Both the position numbers and the translations under genes were made by a program. The notes under the pieces were generated by a model, which was given only the letters and a program-made list of their open reading frames with translations, was not told the DNA's origin and made no database searches. Below are positions 17,894 through 28,114 of a stretch of DNA of 64,000 nucleotides, one piece after another. Location of the stretch: NCBI RefSeq assembly GCF_900099975.1, contig NZ_FNEI01000001.1:1-64000 (forward strand). Reading direction: 5' to 3'. Positions within the stretch are counted from its first letter, which is position 1. Each line of letters starts with the position of its first letter. This DNA is from Arthrobacter cupressi. Lineage in GTDB: Bacteria > Actinomycetota > Actinomycetes > Actinomycetales > Micrococcaceae.

Positions 17894-18891
17894 TGGAGCC
17901 TCACTCGGGGGTCAATGGCTGCGTAGGCGAGGTCGACGACGACGTTCGCGACGATGACGAAGAAGGCGGCCAGCATGGTGATGGCCATGGTGACGGGAAG
18001 GTCGCCGGAAACGGCGGCGCGGACGGCGGTGAAGCCGAGGCCCGGAACGGAGAAGATCTGTTCGGTCAGCACCGCCCCGCCGAGCAGCAGGCCGATGTCC
18101 ATGCCGAGCATGGTCACCACCGGGGTGATGCCGGCGCGGACGCCGTGCTTGAAGGTGACCGTCCTGGGTGCGAGACCCTTGGCGCGGGCGGTCCGGATGA
18201 AGTCCTCGCCGAAGGTCTCGATCATGTTGGTGCGGGTGACCCGGATGTAGGAGGCACTGAAGAGAACGGCGAGGGCGATCCACGGCAGCAGATAGTTCAG
18301 GACCCAGGCCCAGGGGCCCTGCGGTCCGAAAGGGCTGTTGATCTCGTTGGTGGTGAACGGCAGCAGGTGGAACTGGTTGACGAACACCAGCAGCAGGAAC
18401 AGGCCGGTGACGGGGATGGGCAGCGAAACACCCACGGAGGCGGCGCCGACAATGAATTTGTCCGTCGCGGAGCCCTTGCGCAGGGCGGCCAGGAGCCCGA
18501 GCCCGACGCCGGAGAGGGTCCAGAGGACCAGGGCACCGATGGCCATGGAGACGGTGTAGGGAAGCGAACGGGCGATGATGTCCGAGACGTTCTCGTTGGT
18601 CTGGAACGACTTGCCGAGGCACGGCCACTGGCAGAGGGACTCCGCTCCGGGGGCGCCGATCAGGCGGGACGAGAACAGGCCGCGCATGTACTCGACGTAC
18701 TGGACCAGGAAGGGCTGGTCCATGCCGAGGGCCACGCGGGCCTCCTGCACCCTTTCGGGAGTGCATTCCTGACCGCAGGCCGCGGAGGCCGGATCCGCGG
18801 GGCCGAACTGGAACAGGGTGAAGGTGATGAAGCTGACGGCAACCAGGAGCAGGAACAGGGAGCCTGTCCGGCGAAGGATGAAACGGATCAT
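17890..18891 (-). CDS. Peptide-type ABC transporter permease, OppB/DppB type
   Basis: A 333-aa membrane subunit opening with the family hallmark MIRFILRRTGSLFLLLVAVSFITF. A long extracytoplasmic loop (about residues 30-95) contains two cysteines, followed by a six-helix permease core; the EAA-type loop is EDFIRTARAKGLAPRTVTFKH. No good Shine-Dalgarno is visible; a strong hairpin precedes it. Confidence 0.92.
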   Translation of the reverse strand: MIRFILRRTGSLFLLLVAVSFITFTLFQFGPADPASAACGQECTPERVQEARVALGMDQPFLVQYVEYMRGLFSSRLIGAPGAESLCQWPCLGKSFQTNENVSDIIARSLPYTVSMAIGALVLWTLSGVGLGLLAALRKGSATDKFIVGAASVGVSLPIPVTGLFLLLVFVNQFHLLPFTTNEINSPFGPQGPWAWVLNYLLPWIALAVLFSASYIRVTRTNMIETFGEDFIRTARAKGLAPRTVTFKHGVRAGITPVVTMLGMDIGLLLGGAVLTEQIFSVPGLGFTAVRAAVSGDLPVTMAITMLAAFFVIVANVVVDLAYAAIDPRVRLQ

Positions 18892-18901
18892 GGTGCTGGT
18901 T

Positions 18902-18933
18902 GCGGGCCGCCCGGGGTCTTCCGGGCGGCCCGC
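18902..18933 (-). terminator. Intercistronic hairpin behind the binding-protein gene
   Basis: Perfect 13-bp GC stem (18902-18914 with 18921-18933), no T-tract, between the binding-protein stop and the OppB start. Likely mRNA-stabilising or attenuating. Confidence 0.65.
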
Positions 18934-18954
18934 GTCTCCTTTGCGGTGAGGCGG

Positions 18955-20679
18955 TTAGTGTTCGACGCCGACGATCGAGAGGTCGATGCCGCCGAAGAAG
19001 TAACCCACCTGGGCGTTGCGGATGTTGGAGCCCACCACGCTGTTGGTGTGGCTGCGGATGAGCGGGATGATCGGGTAGGTTTTCAGGGCCTTGTTGAACT
19101 CCTCAGCCCACTTCTTGCCGAGTTCCTCGGAGGTGCCGGCCGTGTTGCGCAGTTCGTACATGGCCTTGGACACCTGCGGGTCGAAGTAGCGGGAGGTGTT
19201 GGAGAAGCCGTAGCTGGTGCCGTCGTTGTTCGGGCCCAGGATCGGGTCCGCCGAGGTGCGGACCGAGGACGGGTCCGCGCCGCCGCACCAACCGGAGCGG
19301 CCCATGTCCGGCAGCTGCTCGCTGGCCAGCACCGAGTAGTAGTTCGGGGCCGGGATCGGCACGAGCTGCACGTCGATGCCCAGGGCCTTGAGGTTCTGCT
19401 GGACCACGGTGCCGGTGTTCTTGTAGGAGTCGCGGTTGTTGGCGTACCCGTAGGTGAGGCTCTTCGGGTAGTCCTTGCCCTCGAGGAGCTTCTTGGCTTC
19501 CTCCAGCTTGGGCTTGCCCGCGGGGTCGATCTCCAGGCCCGGATCGGCGTAGCCGGTCATCTTCGAGTTCAGCGGGCTCTGCTCGAGCTCGCCGAAGCGG
19601 CGTCCGCCGTACTGGACCAGGATGGACTGGCGGTCCAGGGCAAGGGCGATCGCCTTGCGGACGTCGGGGTCCTTGAGCTTCTCGGTGTTCAGGCTCAGCA
19701 CGTCGTTGCAGCCCAGGAGGCCGGACGCCACTCGGTCCTTCACCTGCGGGTCGGCGAGCTTGGCCGAGTCCGAGGTTTGCATGGCGCCGTTGGAATCAAG
19801 GGTGATCGCGTTTGGGTCCGAGTTGGCCAGCAGCTGCTGGCTGATGGTGCTCTGGGACGTGGACAGCGAGAAGCTGAAAGTGTCCGGGAGCGCGGTGCGG
19901 TTGGGGTCCGTGGCCGGGTCCCAGTGCGGGTTGCGGACCAGCTTGAGGGATTTGCCGCGGCTGTAGGACTGCACCATGTAGGGGCCGGAGGACACCGGAT
20001 GGTTGGTGTAGTCCAGCTTGGTGTCCTTGTCCTTCGGGACAGGAGCGGTGTTCGAGCGGGAGGCAAGCGCCGGGAACTCGGCGAACGGCTTCTTCAGGTG
20101 GAAGACGACCGTGCGCGCATCGGGGGTTTCCACTGCCTTGAGCACAGCGGACGGATCCTTGTAGGGGCCCTTGTAGCCGCCGTCGTCGAGCGCTGCGTTG
20201 AGCTCCTGCGGGGCCTGGGTGTACACGTCCTGCGCGAAGGTGCGCTCCACGCCGTACTTGATGTCGGCCGAGGTGATCGGGCGGCCGTCCTCGAACTTGA
20301 TGCCCTCCTTGAGGGTGTAGGTCCAGCTCAGGCCGTCCTTGGAGACCTTGCCGGTGTCGGTGGCGAGGTCGGGAACGACCTTGGGCGGCTGGCCGGCCGT
20401 TTCCTTGGCCATGGTCAGGGTCCGGTAGTACAGCTGGCCGACATTGGCCGTCTGGACGTAGTTGCTGTTTCCGGGATCCAGGGTCTGGAAGTCGGAGGAC
20501 ATCAGGACGTTGATGTTGCCGCCCTTAGTGCTGAATCCGGACTTCACGATCTGCGGCGCGGACTCGGTGACCGATTTCGCCGACGACGTGTTGCCCGGCT
20601 GGCTTTGGCCGGCCGCGCAGCCTGTGGCGGCGGTGGTGATCAGCACGGCAAGGGCAAGCGCCCTGCTGCGGTTCTTCAT
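18955..20679 (-). CDS. Peptide/nickel-type ABC transporter substrate-binding lipoprotein
   Basis: A 574-aa SBP_bac_5 family protein. The signal peptide carries a lipobox AATGCAAG. Family motifs include TYTLKEGIKFEDGRPITSAD (about residues 125-145) and the central VFHLKKPFAEFPALAS. RBS GAGGAG upstream of the ATG. SBP_bac_5 proteins bind peptides, but also metal chelates and sugars; an amidohydrolase in the same operon suggests a nitrogen-containing ligand. Confidence 0.92.
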   Translation of the reverse strand: MKNRSRALALAVLITTAATGCAAGQSQPGNTSSAKSVTESAPQIVKSGFSTKGGNINVLMSSDFQTLDPGNSNYVQTANVGQLYYRTLTMAKETAGQPPKVVPDLATDTGKVSKDGLSWTYTLKEGIKFEDGRPITSADIKYGVERTFAQDVYTQAPQELNAALDDGGYKGPYKDPSAVLKAVETPDARTVVFHLKKPFAEFPALASRSNTAPVPKDKDTKLDYTNHPVSSGPYMVQSYSRGKSLKLVRNPHWDPATDPNRTALPDTFSFSLSTSQSTISQQLLANSDPNAITLDSNGAMQTSDSAKLADPQVKDRVASGLLGCNDVLSLNTEKLKDPDVRKAIALALDRQSILVQYGGRRFGELEQSPLNSKMTGYADPGLEIDPAGKPKLEEAKKLLEGKDYPKSLTYGYANNRDSYKNTGTVVQQNLKALGIDVQLVPIPAPNYYSVLASEQLPDMGRSGWCGGADPSSVRTSADPILGPNNDGTSYGFSNTSRYFDPQVSKAMYELRNTAGTSEELGKKWAEEFNKALKTYPIIPLIRSHTNSVVGSNIRNAQVGYFFGGIDLSIVGVEH

Positions 20680-20745
20680 GGTTCTCCTCTTTGAGTGGGT
20701 ATGACGGAGTTGGGTTGATGGAGCGGAGGGTGGATTGGGAGAGCG

Positions 20746-21762
20746 CTAGTGGCGGGAGGCCTTGGGATCCAGCGCGTCGCGCACGGCGTCGCCGAGCAGG
20801 TTGAAGGCCAAAACGGTGACGATGAGCATGACGCCGGGCACCGCCAGGAACCACGGATCGCTCAGGTACCAGTTGCCGGCCTGGGCCGCGTTGAGCATCT
20901 GGCCCCACGACGGCGTGGGGTCCTTCACGCCGACGCCCAGGAAGGACAGCGCGGCCTCGGCGGAGATGTTCGTGGGAATGAGCATGGTGGCGTAGACCAG
21001 CACCACGCCCATCACGTTGGGGATGATCTGGCGGAACAGGATGCTCAGGTGTGAGGAACCGAAGGACCGGGCCGCCTCGACGAATTCGCGTTCGCGCAGG
21101 CTGAGCACCTGGCCGCGCACGATCCGGGCCAGGTACGCCCAGCCGAAGAAGCCCAGGATGATCACCAGCGAGGCCATGGGCAGGAAGCTGCCCTGGCCGA
21201 GCGGGGTATCCCGGAGCCGGGACTGCAGGATGGGAGTCAGAGACAGGACCAGAAGCAGGTGCGGGAAGGCCAGGAACAGGTCCATGAGGCGGCTGATGAT
21301 GGCATCGGTCTTGCCTCCGAAGTAGCCCGCGGCCGCGCCCAGGACGGTGCCCAGGACCACCGACACGGCTGTGGAGAGCAGCGCGATGGTCAGGGAGACC
21401 TGGCCGCCGAAGGCGAGCCGGGCGAACAGGTCGCGGCCCAAGCCCGGTTCCACGCCAAGCCAGTGGCTGGAGGAGGGGTACATGTAGCCCGGGAGCGGGA
21501 GGCCCGGGGTTTCGAAGTCGTCCAGGACTTCCGGGCTGGTGTTGGAGGTAAAGGGGTCATTGCCGGACAGGGCACTGAGGACCGGTGCGAGGATCGCGAA
21601 CAGCATGATGGCCACCACGACGCACAGGCTGAGGAGGGCGATCTTGCTGCGGCGGATCCTCAGCCACGCGGTGGCCAGCAGTGAACGGGCCTCGGTGGTG
21701 CGGGCCCCGGCGGTGGCCGCGCCCGCGGTGCCGGGCTCGGCTGGGGACTGAAGCTGGGTCAA
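20746..21762 (-). CDS. Peptide-type ABC transporter permease, OppC/DppC type
   Basis: A 338-aa permease whose first hydrophobic helix lies at about residues 40-62 ([21 protein letters not shown]); the EAA loop is [20 protein letters not shown] and the end is the typical [15 protein letters not shown]. It is the first gene of the operon, an unusual order (C, A, B, D, F). The track-longest start is a TTG at 21762 without a clear Shine-Dalgarno, so the start is uncertain. Two GntR-like sites lie just upstream. Confidence 0.88.
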   Translation of the reverse strand: MTQLQSPAEPGTAGAATAGARTTEARSLLATAWLRIRRSKIALLSLCVVVAIMLFAILAPVLSALSGNDPFTSNTSPEVLDDFETPGLPLPGYMYPSSSHWLGVEPGLGRDLFARLAFGGQVSLTIALLSTAVSVVLGTVLGAAAGYFGGKTDAIISRLMDLFLAFPHLLLVLSLTPILQSRLRDTPLGQGSFLPMASLVIILGFFGWAYLARIVRGQVLSLREREFVEAARSFGSSHLSILFRQIIPNVMGVVLVYATMLIPTNISAEAALSFLGVGVKDPTPSWGQMLNAAQAGNWYLSDPWFLAVPGVMLIVTVLAFNLLGDAVRDALDPKASRH

Positions 21763-21804
21763 CGGAAAAGCTCGTTTCGTGGTTCGAGGAGCGCGCTCCG
21801 GAAC

Positions 21805-21820
21805 GTTTTGTATACCAAAC
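21805..21820. promoter_or_regulatory. GntR-type operator (GTTTTGTA-TACCAAAC)
   Basis: Palindrome with 7 of 8 matching half-site positions, 43 bases upstream of the ABC operon start; nearly identical in its core to the palindrome at 13114-13129. Confidence 0.75.
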
Positions 21821-21867
21821 TTAAGCTAGGTTAGACGGAGTGCGATGTAAATCACAAAAGGGCCGCT

Positions 21868-21883
21868 GTCTGGAATACCAAAC
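21868..21883. promoter_or_regulatory. Second GntR-type operator (GTCTGGAA-TACCAAAC)
   Basis: Half-site TACCAAAC is identical to the first site; the other half matches at 6 of 8. The centres lie 63 bases apart, six DNA turns, on the same face. The region 21763-22114 otherwise holds only the divergent promoters. Confidence 0.65.
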
Positions 21884-22114
21884 ACGTGATGAAATGTGAC
21901 CGGCCGACGTGCCGCGAAGTCCGCGGCGTCATGCGCGGCGGAACAAGGAAGGATGCGCAATGTCGATGGTTGGACGTAATGGCGCCGGATGCCGCGGGAG
22001 GACAGCGGATCAGCCGTTTCAGCCCGTGTATGCTCGGGTGAAGTGATGGGCGGTATGACCCGCCAGGCTCCGGTATCCACCGCCGGAGCGGTGAGCTGGA
22101 AAGGACTGCTGCCG

Positions 22115-22798
22115 ATGTCGACGCCCGCTGCTGGAACACTGAACGGCCGGGACGACGAAGCCCGGGCGGAACAGGTCTACCAACTGGTCCTTGAGGGGAT
22201 CGTCGCCGGCGAGTACGCCCAGGGCACCCGGCTGCGCGAGCGTGAACTGTCCGAGCTCTACAGCGTCTCCCGGATCCCGGTGCGCGAGGCCATCCAGCGG
22301 CTGGAACAGGACGGCTTCGTGGAGACTTTCCCGCGTCGCGGCGCGGTGGTGCGCCAGCTGCGGCTCAGCGATGTCAACGACCTTTTCGACGTGCGCCTGT
22401 GCCTGGAAACCTTCGCCGCGCGGATGGCCGCCGTGCAGGTCGCCCAGGGCGCCCGGGGCGACAGCCTGCAGGAACTGCTCGACGCCGGCCGGGAGGCGAT
22501 CGACGACGGCCGGACCGACGACGTCGTGCGGCTGAGCGCCGCGTTCCACGCCGAGATCGTGCGGCTTTCCGGCAACCGACTGCTGATCGAGTCTGTCAAA
22601 CCGCTTTTCGGCAGGATGCGCTGGATCTTCGGACTGGCCCACAATCGCAGCAACGAACTCCAGCGCGAAGAGCACGTGGAGCTGTGCAAGGCGATCCTCG
22701 GCGGCCACGCGGAACTGGCCTACTCCCTGGCGTACTCGCACATCGAGCTGGGCCGTGAGCCCGTGCTCAGGGGCCTTGCGGGAACGCTGGAGCCCTAA
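22115..22798 (+). CDS. GntR-family regulator, FCD (FadR-C) subfamily
   Basis: A 227-aa transcription factor. The winged helix lies at about residues 15-75 (LRERELSELYSVSRIPVREAIQRL then GFVETFPRRGAVV). The C-terminal all-helical FCD domain starts with FDVRLCLETFAARMAA and has the metal/ligand His pattern AFHAEIVRLSGN and SHIELG. The ATG at 22115 is supported by AAAGGA about 9 bases upstream. Divergent from the ABC/amidohydrolase operon, which it most likely controls through the sites at 21805 and 21868; FCD effectors are usually carboxylic acids. Confidence 0.9.
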   Translation: MSTPAAGTLNGRDDEARAEQVYQLVLEGIVAGEYAQGTRLRERELSELYSVSRIPVREAIQRLEQDGFVETFPRRGAVVRQLRLSDVNDLFDVRLCLETFAARMAAVQVAQGARGDSLQELLDAGREAIDDGRTDDVVRLSAAFHAEIVRLSGNRLLIESVKPLFGRMRWIFGLAHNRSNELQREEHVELCKAILGGHAELAYSLAYSHIELGREPVLRGLAGTLEP

Positions 22799-22810
22799 GG
22801 ACTTAAACCC

Positions 22811-22850
22811 GACGGCCGGGTTGCTGCCCGCAGGCGGCAACCCGGCCGTC
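22811..22850. terminator. Bidirectional terminator hairpin
   Basis: Perfect 14-bp stem (22811-22824 with 22837-22850) between the convergent GntR and DUF4032 genes. Confidence 0.75.
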
Positions 22851-22857
22851 GTCGTTG

Positions 22858-24270
22858 TCAGTCGTCCGCGTCCGGGTAGCCCTCCAGGTCGGCGTACCGC
22901 GACTCCTCGGTTTCGACTTCCAGGATCTTCAGCAGCTCGGTGTCCGGGTTGAGCATGATCGCGGCCTCGTCCCGGCGGTGGCGCAGCACGGTGTCCAGAT
23001 AGGACTGCACGGTTTCGGCCAGCGGGATGTGGCGGTCCTGCTTCTGGCTCATGTACCAGCGGTGTTCCAGGACTTCGTGGACCACTTCCGCCGGTTCGAG
23101 CTTGCCGGCCAGCTCGCGCGGAATGGAGCGCACGATCGGCTCGAAAATCTGGCTCACCCACAGGTGGGCGCTGTATTCCTCGTCCATGTCCGGGTTGTTG
23201 TCCGCGCGGAACGAGTCCATGTCGTTAAGCAGGCGGCGGGCCTGGTTCTCCTGGGCGTCCAGCCCCGTCAGGCGGAGCAGGCGCCTTTGGTGGTGCCCGG
23301 CGTCGACCACCTTGGGCTGCAGCTGGATAGTGGAGCCGTCCGCCGTGGTCTTGATGGCGTATTCCTCGACGTCGAAGCCCAGTTCGTTGAGACGCCGGAT
23401 GCGGGCGCCCACGCGCCAGCGCTCGCCGAGTTCGAACGATTCCTTCTCCGTGAGCTCCGCCCAGAGCCGCCGGTAGGAATCCATGATGAGTTCCGAGGTG
23501 GCCACGGGGTCCACCTTTTCCTCGATGAGGCCGCCTTCCAGCAGGTCCATCAGTTCGCCGGCGATGTTCACCCGGGCGATTTCGAGGTCGTACTCGCGCT
23601 GCCCGGTGGACAGGTCCGGGTAGAGTTCGCCGGTTTCGGCGTCCACCAGGTAGGCGGCGAAGGCTCCGGCGTCACGGCGGAAGAGGGTGTTGGAAAGCGA
23701 GACGTCGCCCCAGTAGAAGCCGATCAGGTGCAGGCGCACCAGGAGCAGGGCCTGCGCGTCGATCAGGCGGGTCAGGGTGTCCTTGCGCAGCATCTGCGAG
23801 AAGAGCGCTCGGTACGGCATGGAGAACTTCAGGTGCCGGGTGACCAGCACCGGGTTCAGTGGCTTGCCGTCGGCGGTGGTGCGGCCGGTGATCACGGCCA
23901 CCGGCTCCACGCAGGGGACGTCCAACCGGGCGAGCTTGCGGAGCATGTGGTACTCGTGGCGTGCCACGTGCTCGGAGGTTTCCTTGATGGCGATGACCGA
24001 ACCGCCCAGGTGCGCGAAACGCACGATGTGGCGGGAGATGCCGCGGGGCAGGGCCGCCAGCTGTTCGGCGGGCCAGTCTTCCAGCGCGATGTGCCAGGGA
24101 AGGTCCAGCAGTTCGGGATCCGCGGAGGCTGCCGTGATGTTCAGCGAGCCGATGACGCTCGCCGGGGGAGCGCTGTCCTTGGCGCTGGCGGCCTCGGTGC
24201 GGGGCAGCTTGCCGATCTGTCCGTAGTCGGTCGGTTCGTCATGCCACTGGGCTCCGCTTTGCTCGGTCAT
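22858..24270 (-). CDS. DUF4032 protein with kinase-like (WaaP/Kdo-type) domain
   Basis: A 470-aa cytoplasmic protein. The N-terminal half looks like an atypical small-molecule or protein kinase: a Gly strand LGGSVIAIKET (putative ATP-binding Lys, about residue 95), the catalytic-loop-like YWGDVSLSNTLF (about residues 195-206) and a metal-binding VDAETGE in place of DFG. The C-terminal half (from about residue 250) is the DUF4032 region. The family is common in Actinobacteria and its function is unknown. It stands alone between convergent and co-oriented genes. Confidence 0.82.
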   Translation of the reverse strand: MTEQSGAQWHDEPTDYGQIGKLPRTEAASAKDSAPPASVIGSLNITAASADPELLDLPWHIALEDWPAEQLAALPRGISRHIVRFAHLGGSVIAIKETSEHVARHEYHMLRKLARLDVPCVEPVAVITGRTTADGKPLNPVLVTRHLKFSMPYRALFSQMLRKDTLTRLIDAQALLLVRLHLIGFYWGDVSLSNTLFRRDAGAFAAYLVDAETGELYPDLSTGQREYDLEIARVNIAGELMDLLEGGLIEEKVDPVATSELIMDSYRRLWAELTEKESFELGERWRVGARIRRLNELGFDVEEYAIKTTADGSTIQLQPKVVDAGHHQRRLLRLTGLDAQENQARRLLNDMDSFRADNNPDMDEEYSAHLWVSQIFEPIVRSIPRELAGKLEPAEVVHEVLEHRWYMSQKQDRHIPLAETVQSYLDTVLRHRRDEAAIMLNPDTELLKILEVETEESRYADLEGYPDADD

Positions 24271-24312
24271 GGTGTCAATTCTTCCGTATGAAAGGTGCGG
24301 TTAACGACCGAC

Positions 24313-24346
24313 GGCGGCCCATCCGTGTGGAGGAGCCGCCGCCGGT
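24313..24346 (-). terminator. Terminator-like hairpin behind the sugar ABC ATPase
   Basis: Stem formed by CGGCGGC and GCCGCCG around a GC-poor loop, just past the ATPase stop; no long T-tract. Confidence 0.5.
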
Positions 24347-24356
24347 TATGCGGTTG

Positions 24357-25448
<1,092 letters not shown>

Positions 25449-25512
25449 TTCCCTTCACCGGCAGGTACGTGCCGGACGATCCGTTGTGAATGGTTCTTTT
25501 TATTCAGTTGGA

Positions 25513-25552
25513 CTCCCCGCCTTCCTGCGCCTGGGGCGCTCGGGGCGGGGAG
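25513..25552 (-). terminator. Hairpin behind otsB
   Basis: CTCCCCGCC pairs with GGCGGGGAG around a GC-rich loop, about 90 bases past the otsB stop. The interval 25449-25639 also carries the ATPase promoter and a second small stem at about 25559-25588; nothing else is seen. Confidence 0.5.
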
Positions 25553-25639
25553 CTCATGCGACGCCGCACGGTGTCTGTGCGCCGCGTCACATAGAGAGTA
25601 TGCCAGAAATCATTCCGGGCGAAGCAGATGTTACGCCCG

Positions 25640-26458
25640 TCACATTTTCGGCTGGCCTGTGCTGACGTTCTCGCGCCGCTCCCGGAGCACGGCCTCCAAG
25701 AGCTCCGCCACCTGGACCGGCGCTTCGACCCGGAATTCGGCCTGCGTGAAGTCCAGCCCCACTTTGACCCCGACGTCCCCCGGGTGAAGCCTGGCCAAGG
25801 CGTCCTCGTCCGTGACGTCGTCGCCCGCGAAGAGCACCGCCGTGGCGCCGGTGGCCTGCCGCAGGAACGCCAGCGCCTCGCCCTTGGAGGCGTGGACCAC
25901 CGAGGTTTCCAGGACCCGCTTGCCGTCCTTCAAATACACCCCGTGTTTGTCCTGCAGTGCGGTGCGCGCCGCCTCGACGGCGTCTTCCGCCACATCGTCG
26001 TCAGCTGTGCGGGTGTGGAGGACGACGCCGGCAGGCTTGTCCTCGAGCAAGGTCCCCGGGGCGATGGCCACGATTTCGGCCAGGATCCCGCGGACTTCCG
26101 CGAGCAGGGCCTCCTGGTCCGGCTCCAGCCGCAGCCCGGCGGAGCCGGGCCCCAGCCAGGCCTCCGCGCCATGGCTGCCGATCAGCAGGGTGGCGGCAGG
26201 AGGAGCGGCGACCGCCCGCAGGCTGGACAGGGCGCGCCCGGAGATAAGCGCCGTCGTCGTGCGGGGCAGGGCGGCGAGTTCGGCGAAAGCCGCAGCCGAC
26301 CGGGGCAGGGGGCGTGCCTCCCCGGCGTGGTCCACGATCGGGGAGATGGTCCCGTCGAAGTCCATGGCCACGAGCAGCTGCTCGGTTTCGGCGATGGTGC
26401 GCACGGCCTCGAGGAGGCCGGCGGAGAGGCTCAGTGGCGGCTTGTTCTCAGCTGTCAT
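25640..26458 (-). CDS. otsB: Trehalose-6-phosphate phosphatase
   Basis: A 272-aa HAD-superfamily phosphatase that removes phosphate from trehalose 6-phosphate. The nucleophile motif reads VAMDFDGTISPI (about residues 32-43), motif II TALISGR, and motif IV FAGDDVTDEDAL. It overlaps the end of otsA by 11 bases. Confidence 0.93.
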   Translation of the reverse strand: MTAENKPPLSLSAGLLEAVRTIAETEQLLVAMDFDGTISPIVDHAGEARPLPRSAAAFAELAALPRTTTALISGRALSSLRAVAAPPAATLLIGSHGAEAWLGPGSAGLRLEPDQEALLAEVRGILAEIVAIAPGTLLEDKPAGVVLHTRTADDDVAEDAVEAARTALQDKHGVYLKDGKRVLETSVVHASKGEALAFLRQATGATAVLFAGDDVTDEDALARLHPGDVGVKVGLDFTQAEFRVEAPVQVAELLEAVLRERRENVSTGQPKM

Positions 26459-27938
26459 CGCGGACCACCGTTTCTGCCAGGGCGGCGAGGAATTCGGAGG
26501 ACCAGTGATCGACGTCGTGGTCCAGGATCTGTTTGCGCATGGCGCGCATCCGGCGCCGGGACTCGTTGGCCGGCAGCTCGACAGCCCGCATGATGGTGCT
26601 CTTCAGGCCGTCGATATCGTGCGGATTCACCAGCAGGGCTTGCTTGAGCTGGTCGGCCGCGCCGGTGAACTCGCTCAGGACCAGGGCGCCGGTGTGGCTG
26701 GTGCGGGCGGCGACGTATTCCTTGGCCACGAGATTCATGCCGTCCCGGAGCGCGGTCACCAGCATGACGTCCGCTGCGAGGTACAGGGCCACCATTTCCT
26801 CCACCGGGTAGCTGTGGTGGAGGTAGCGCACAGCGGTGTTCTGCATGGTGTCGTAGCTGCCGTTGATGTGGCCCACCGTGCCTTCGATCTCCTCACGGAG
26901 GATCCGGTACTGCTCCACGCGTTCGCGGCTGGGGCTGGCCACCTGGATGAGGGTGGCGTCCTGGACCTTCAGGCTGCCGTCCTGCAGCAGCTCCTCGAAA
27001 GCCTTGAGCCGGTGCCGGATGCCCTTGGTGTAGTCCAGGCGGTCCACGCCCAGCAGGATCGTGCGCGGGTTGCCGAGGTCGTGGCGGATCTGGCGGGCGC
27101 GTTCGATGATGTCCGGGCGTTCGGCGAGCTCGCTGATCTGGTCCACCGCGATGGAGATCGGGAAGGCCTGGGCGCGGGCGATGTGCGTGATGTTGCCGGC
27201 CGAGTTCCTGACGTGGATCTGCTGCTGCTTGACGCTGGCGCCGAGGAAGCGGCGGGCCGAGCGCATGAAGTTCGCGGCATCGCTGGGGCGCTGGAAGCCC
27301 ACCAGGTCCGAGCCGAGCAGGCCCTCGATGATCGCCTGGCGCCAGGGAAGCTGGGCGAAGATTTCCGGCGGGGGAAAGGGGATGTGGTTGAAGAAGCCGA
27401 TCTTCAGGTCCGGCCGTGCCCGGCGCAGCATCTGCGGGACCAGTTGCAGTTGGTAGTCCTGCACCCAGACGGTGGCGTTCTCACGGGCGGATTGCGCGAC
27501 GGCGTCCGCGAACCTTTGGTTCACGCGGCGGTAGGAGTCCCACCAGGTCCGGTGGAACTCAGGGCGGGCGATCACGTCGTGGTAGAGCGGCCACAAGGTG
27601 GCATTGGAAAAGCCTTCGTAATACAGCTCAACGTCCTCGGCGCTGAGCTCCACAGGGACCAGGTCCATATCGTCATGGCTGAACGGTTCCAGCTGCTCAT
27701 CCGGGGCGCCATGCCAACCTACCCACGCGCCGTCGCTCTTTGCCATCAGGGGCGCCAGGGCCGTCACCAGGCCGCCGGGCGAACGCCGCCAGCGCTCGCC
27801 GTCAATCTCCGCGTCGTCGGCGGAACACCGGTCCACGGGCAGCCGGTTGGAGACCACCATGAAGTCGTATTTGGCCCTTTCGGGCGAGGGTCTCGTCTTC
27901 GCCTTGGTCGTGAGTTTTTCGCTTGCCGGTTTCTGCAT
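26448..27938 (-). CDS. otsA: Alpha,alpha-trehalose-phosphate synthase (UDP-forming)
   Basis: A 496-aa GT20 glycosyltransferase that joins UDP-glucose (or another NDP-glucose) to glucose 6-phosphate. Motifs: VVSNRLPVDR near the N-terminus, GWHGAPDEQ, VWVQDYQLQLVP, FFNHIPFPPPEIF, GVDRLDYTKGIRHRL and LRDGMNLVAKEYVA. The ATG at 27938 (GGGAGC 7 bases upstream) is preferred over a GTG at 27968. With otsB it makes trehalose, an osmotic and desiccation protectant typical of this group. Confidence 0.94.
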   Translation of the reverse strand: MQKPASEKLTTKAKTRPSPERAKYDFMVVSNRLPVDRCSADDAEIDGERWRRSPGGLVTALAPLMAKSDGAWVGWHGAPDEQLEPFSHDDMDLVPVELSAEDVELYYEGFSNATLWPLYHDVIARPEFHRTWWDSYRRVNQRFADAVAQSARENATVWVQDYQLQLVPQMLRRARPDLKIGFFNHIPFPPPEIFAQLPWRQAIIEGLLGSDLVGFQRPSDAANFMRSARRFLGASVKQQQIHVRNSAGNITHIARAQAFPISIAVDQISELAERPDIIERARQIRHDLGNPRTILLGVDRLDYTKGIRHRLKAFEELLQDGSLKVQDATLIQVASPSRERVEQYRILREEIEGTVGHINGSYDTMQNTAVRYLHHSYPVEEMVALYLAADVMLVTALRDGMNLVAKEYVAARTSHTGALVLSEFTGAADQLKQALLVNPHDIDGLKSTIMRAVELPANESRRRMRAMRKQILDHDVDHWSSEFLAALAETVVRDDS

Positions 27939-28114
27939 TGCTGCTCCCTGGGATTGCTTGTGACTCACATCCCACCCTACCGGCGGGAATCATCGCCCAC
28001 ATCCGCTCGTTCATTGAACGGGGGTGGGCGTCCTCAGCCGGACGGGTGACCTTCACCCGTAAACTGGCCCCAGTGCCATACCCCAGTACCAAGCCGACGA
28101 TCAACGAGGAACTG

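Noticed and set aside
17875..20694. Very long plus-strand frame (939 codons) over the ABC transporter operon
   Set aside because: His/Gly/Asp/Arg-rich translation is the antisense shadow of high-GC codon usage in dppB and the binding-protein gene.
21823..21841. Iron-box-like stretch TTAAGCTAGGTTAGACGGA before the ABC operon
   Set aside because: Only about half of the DtxR consensus matches and the dyad is poor; more likely promoter sequence beside the GntR site.
27939..27968. Upstream GTG start for otsA
   Set aside because: The ATG at 27938 has a better-spaced Shine-Dalgarno, and family N-termini begin shortly after it.
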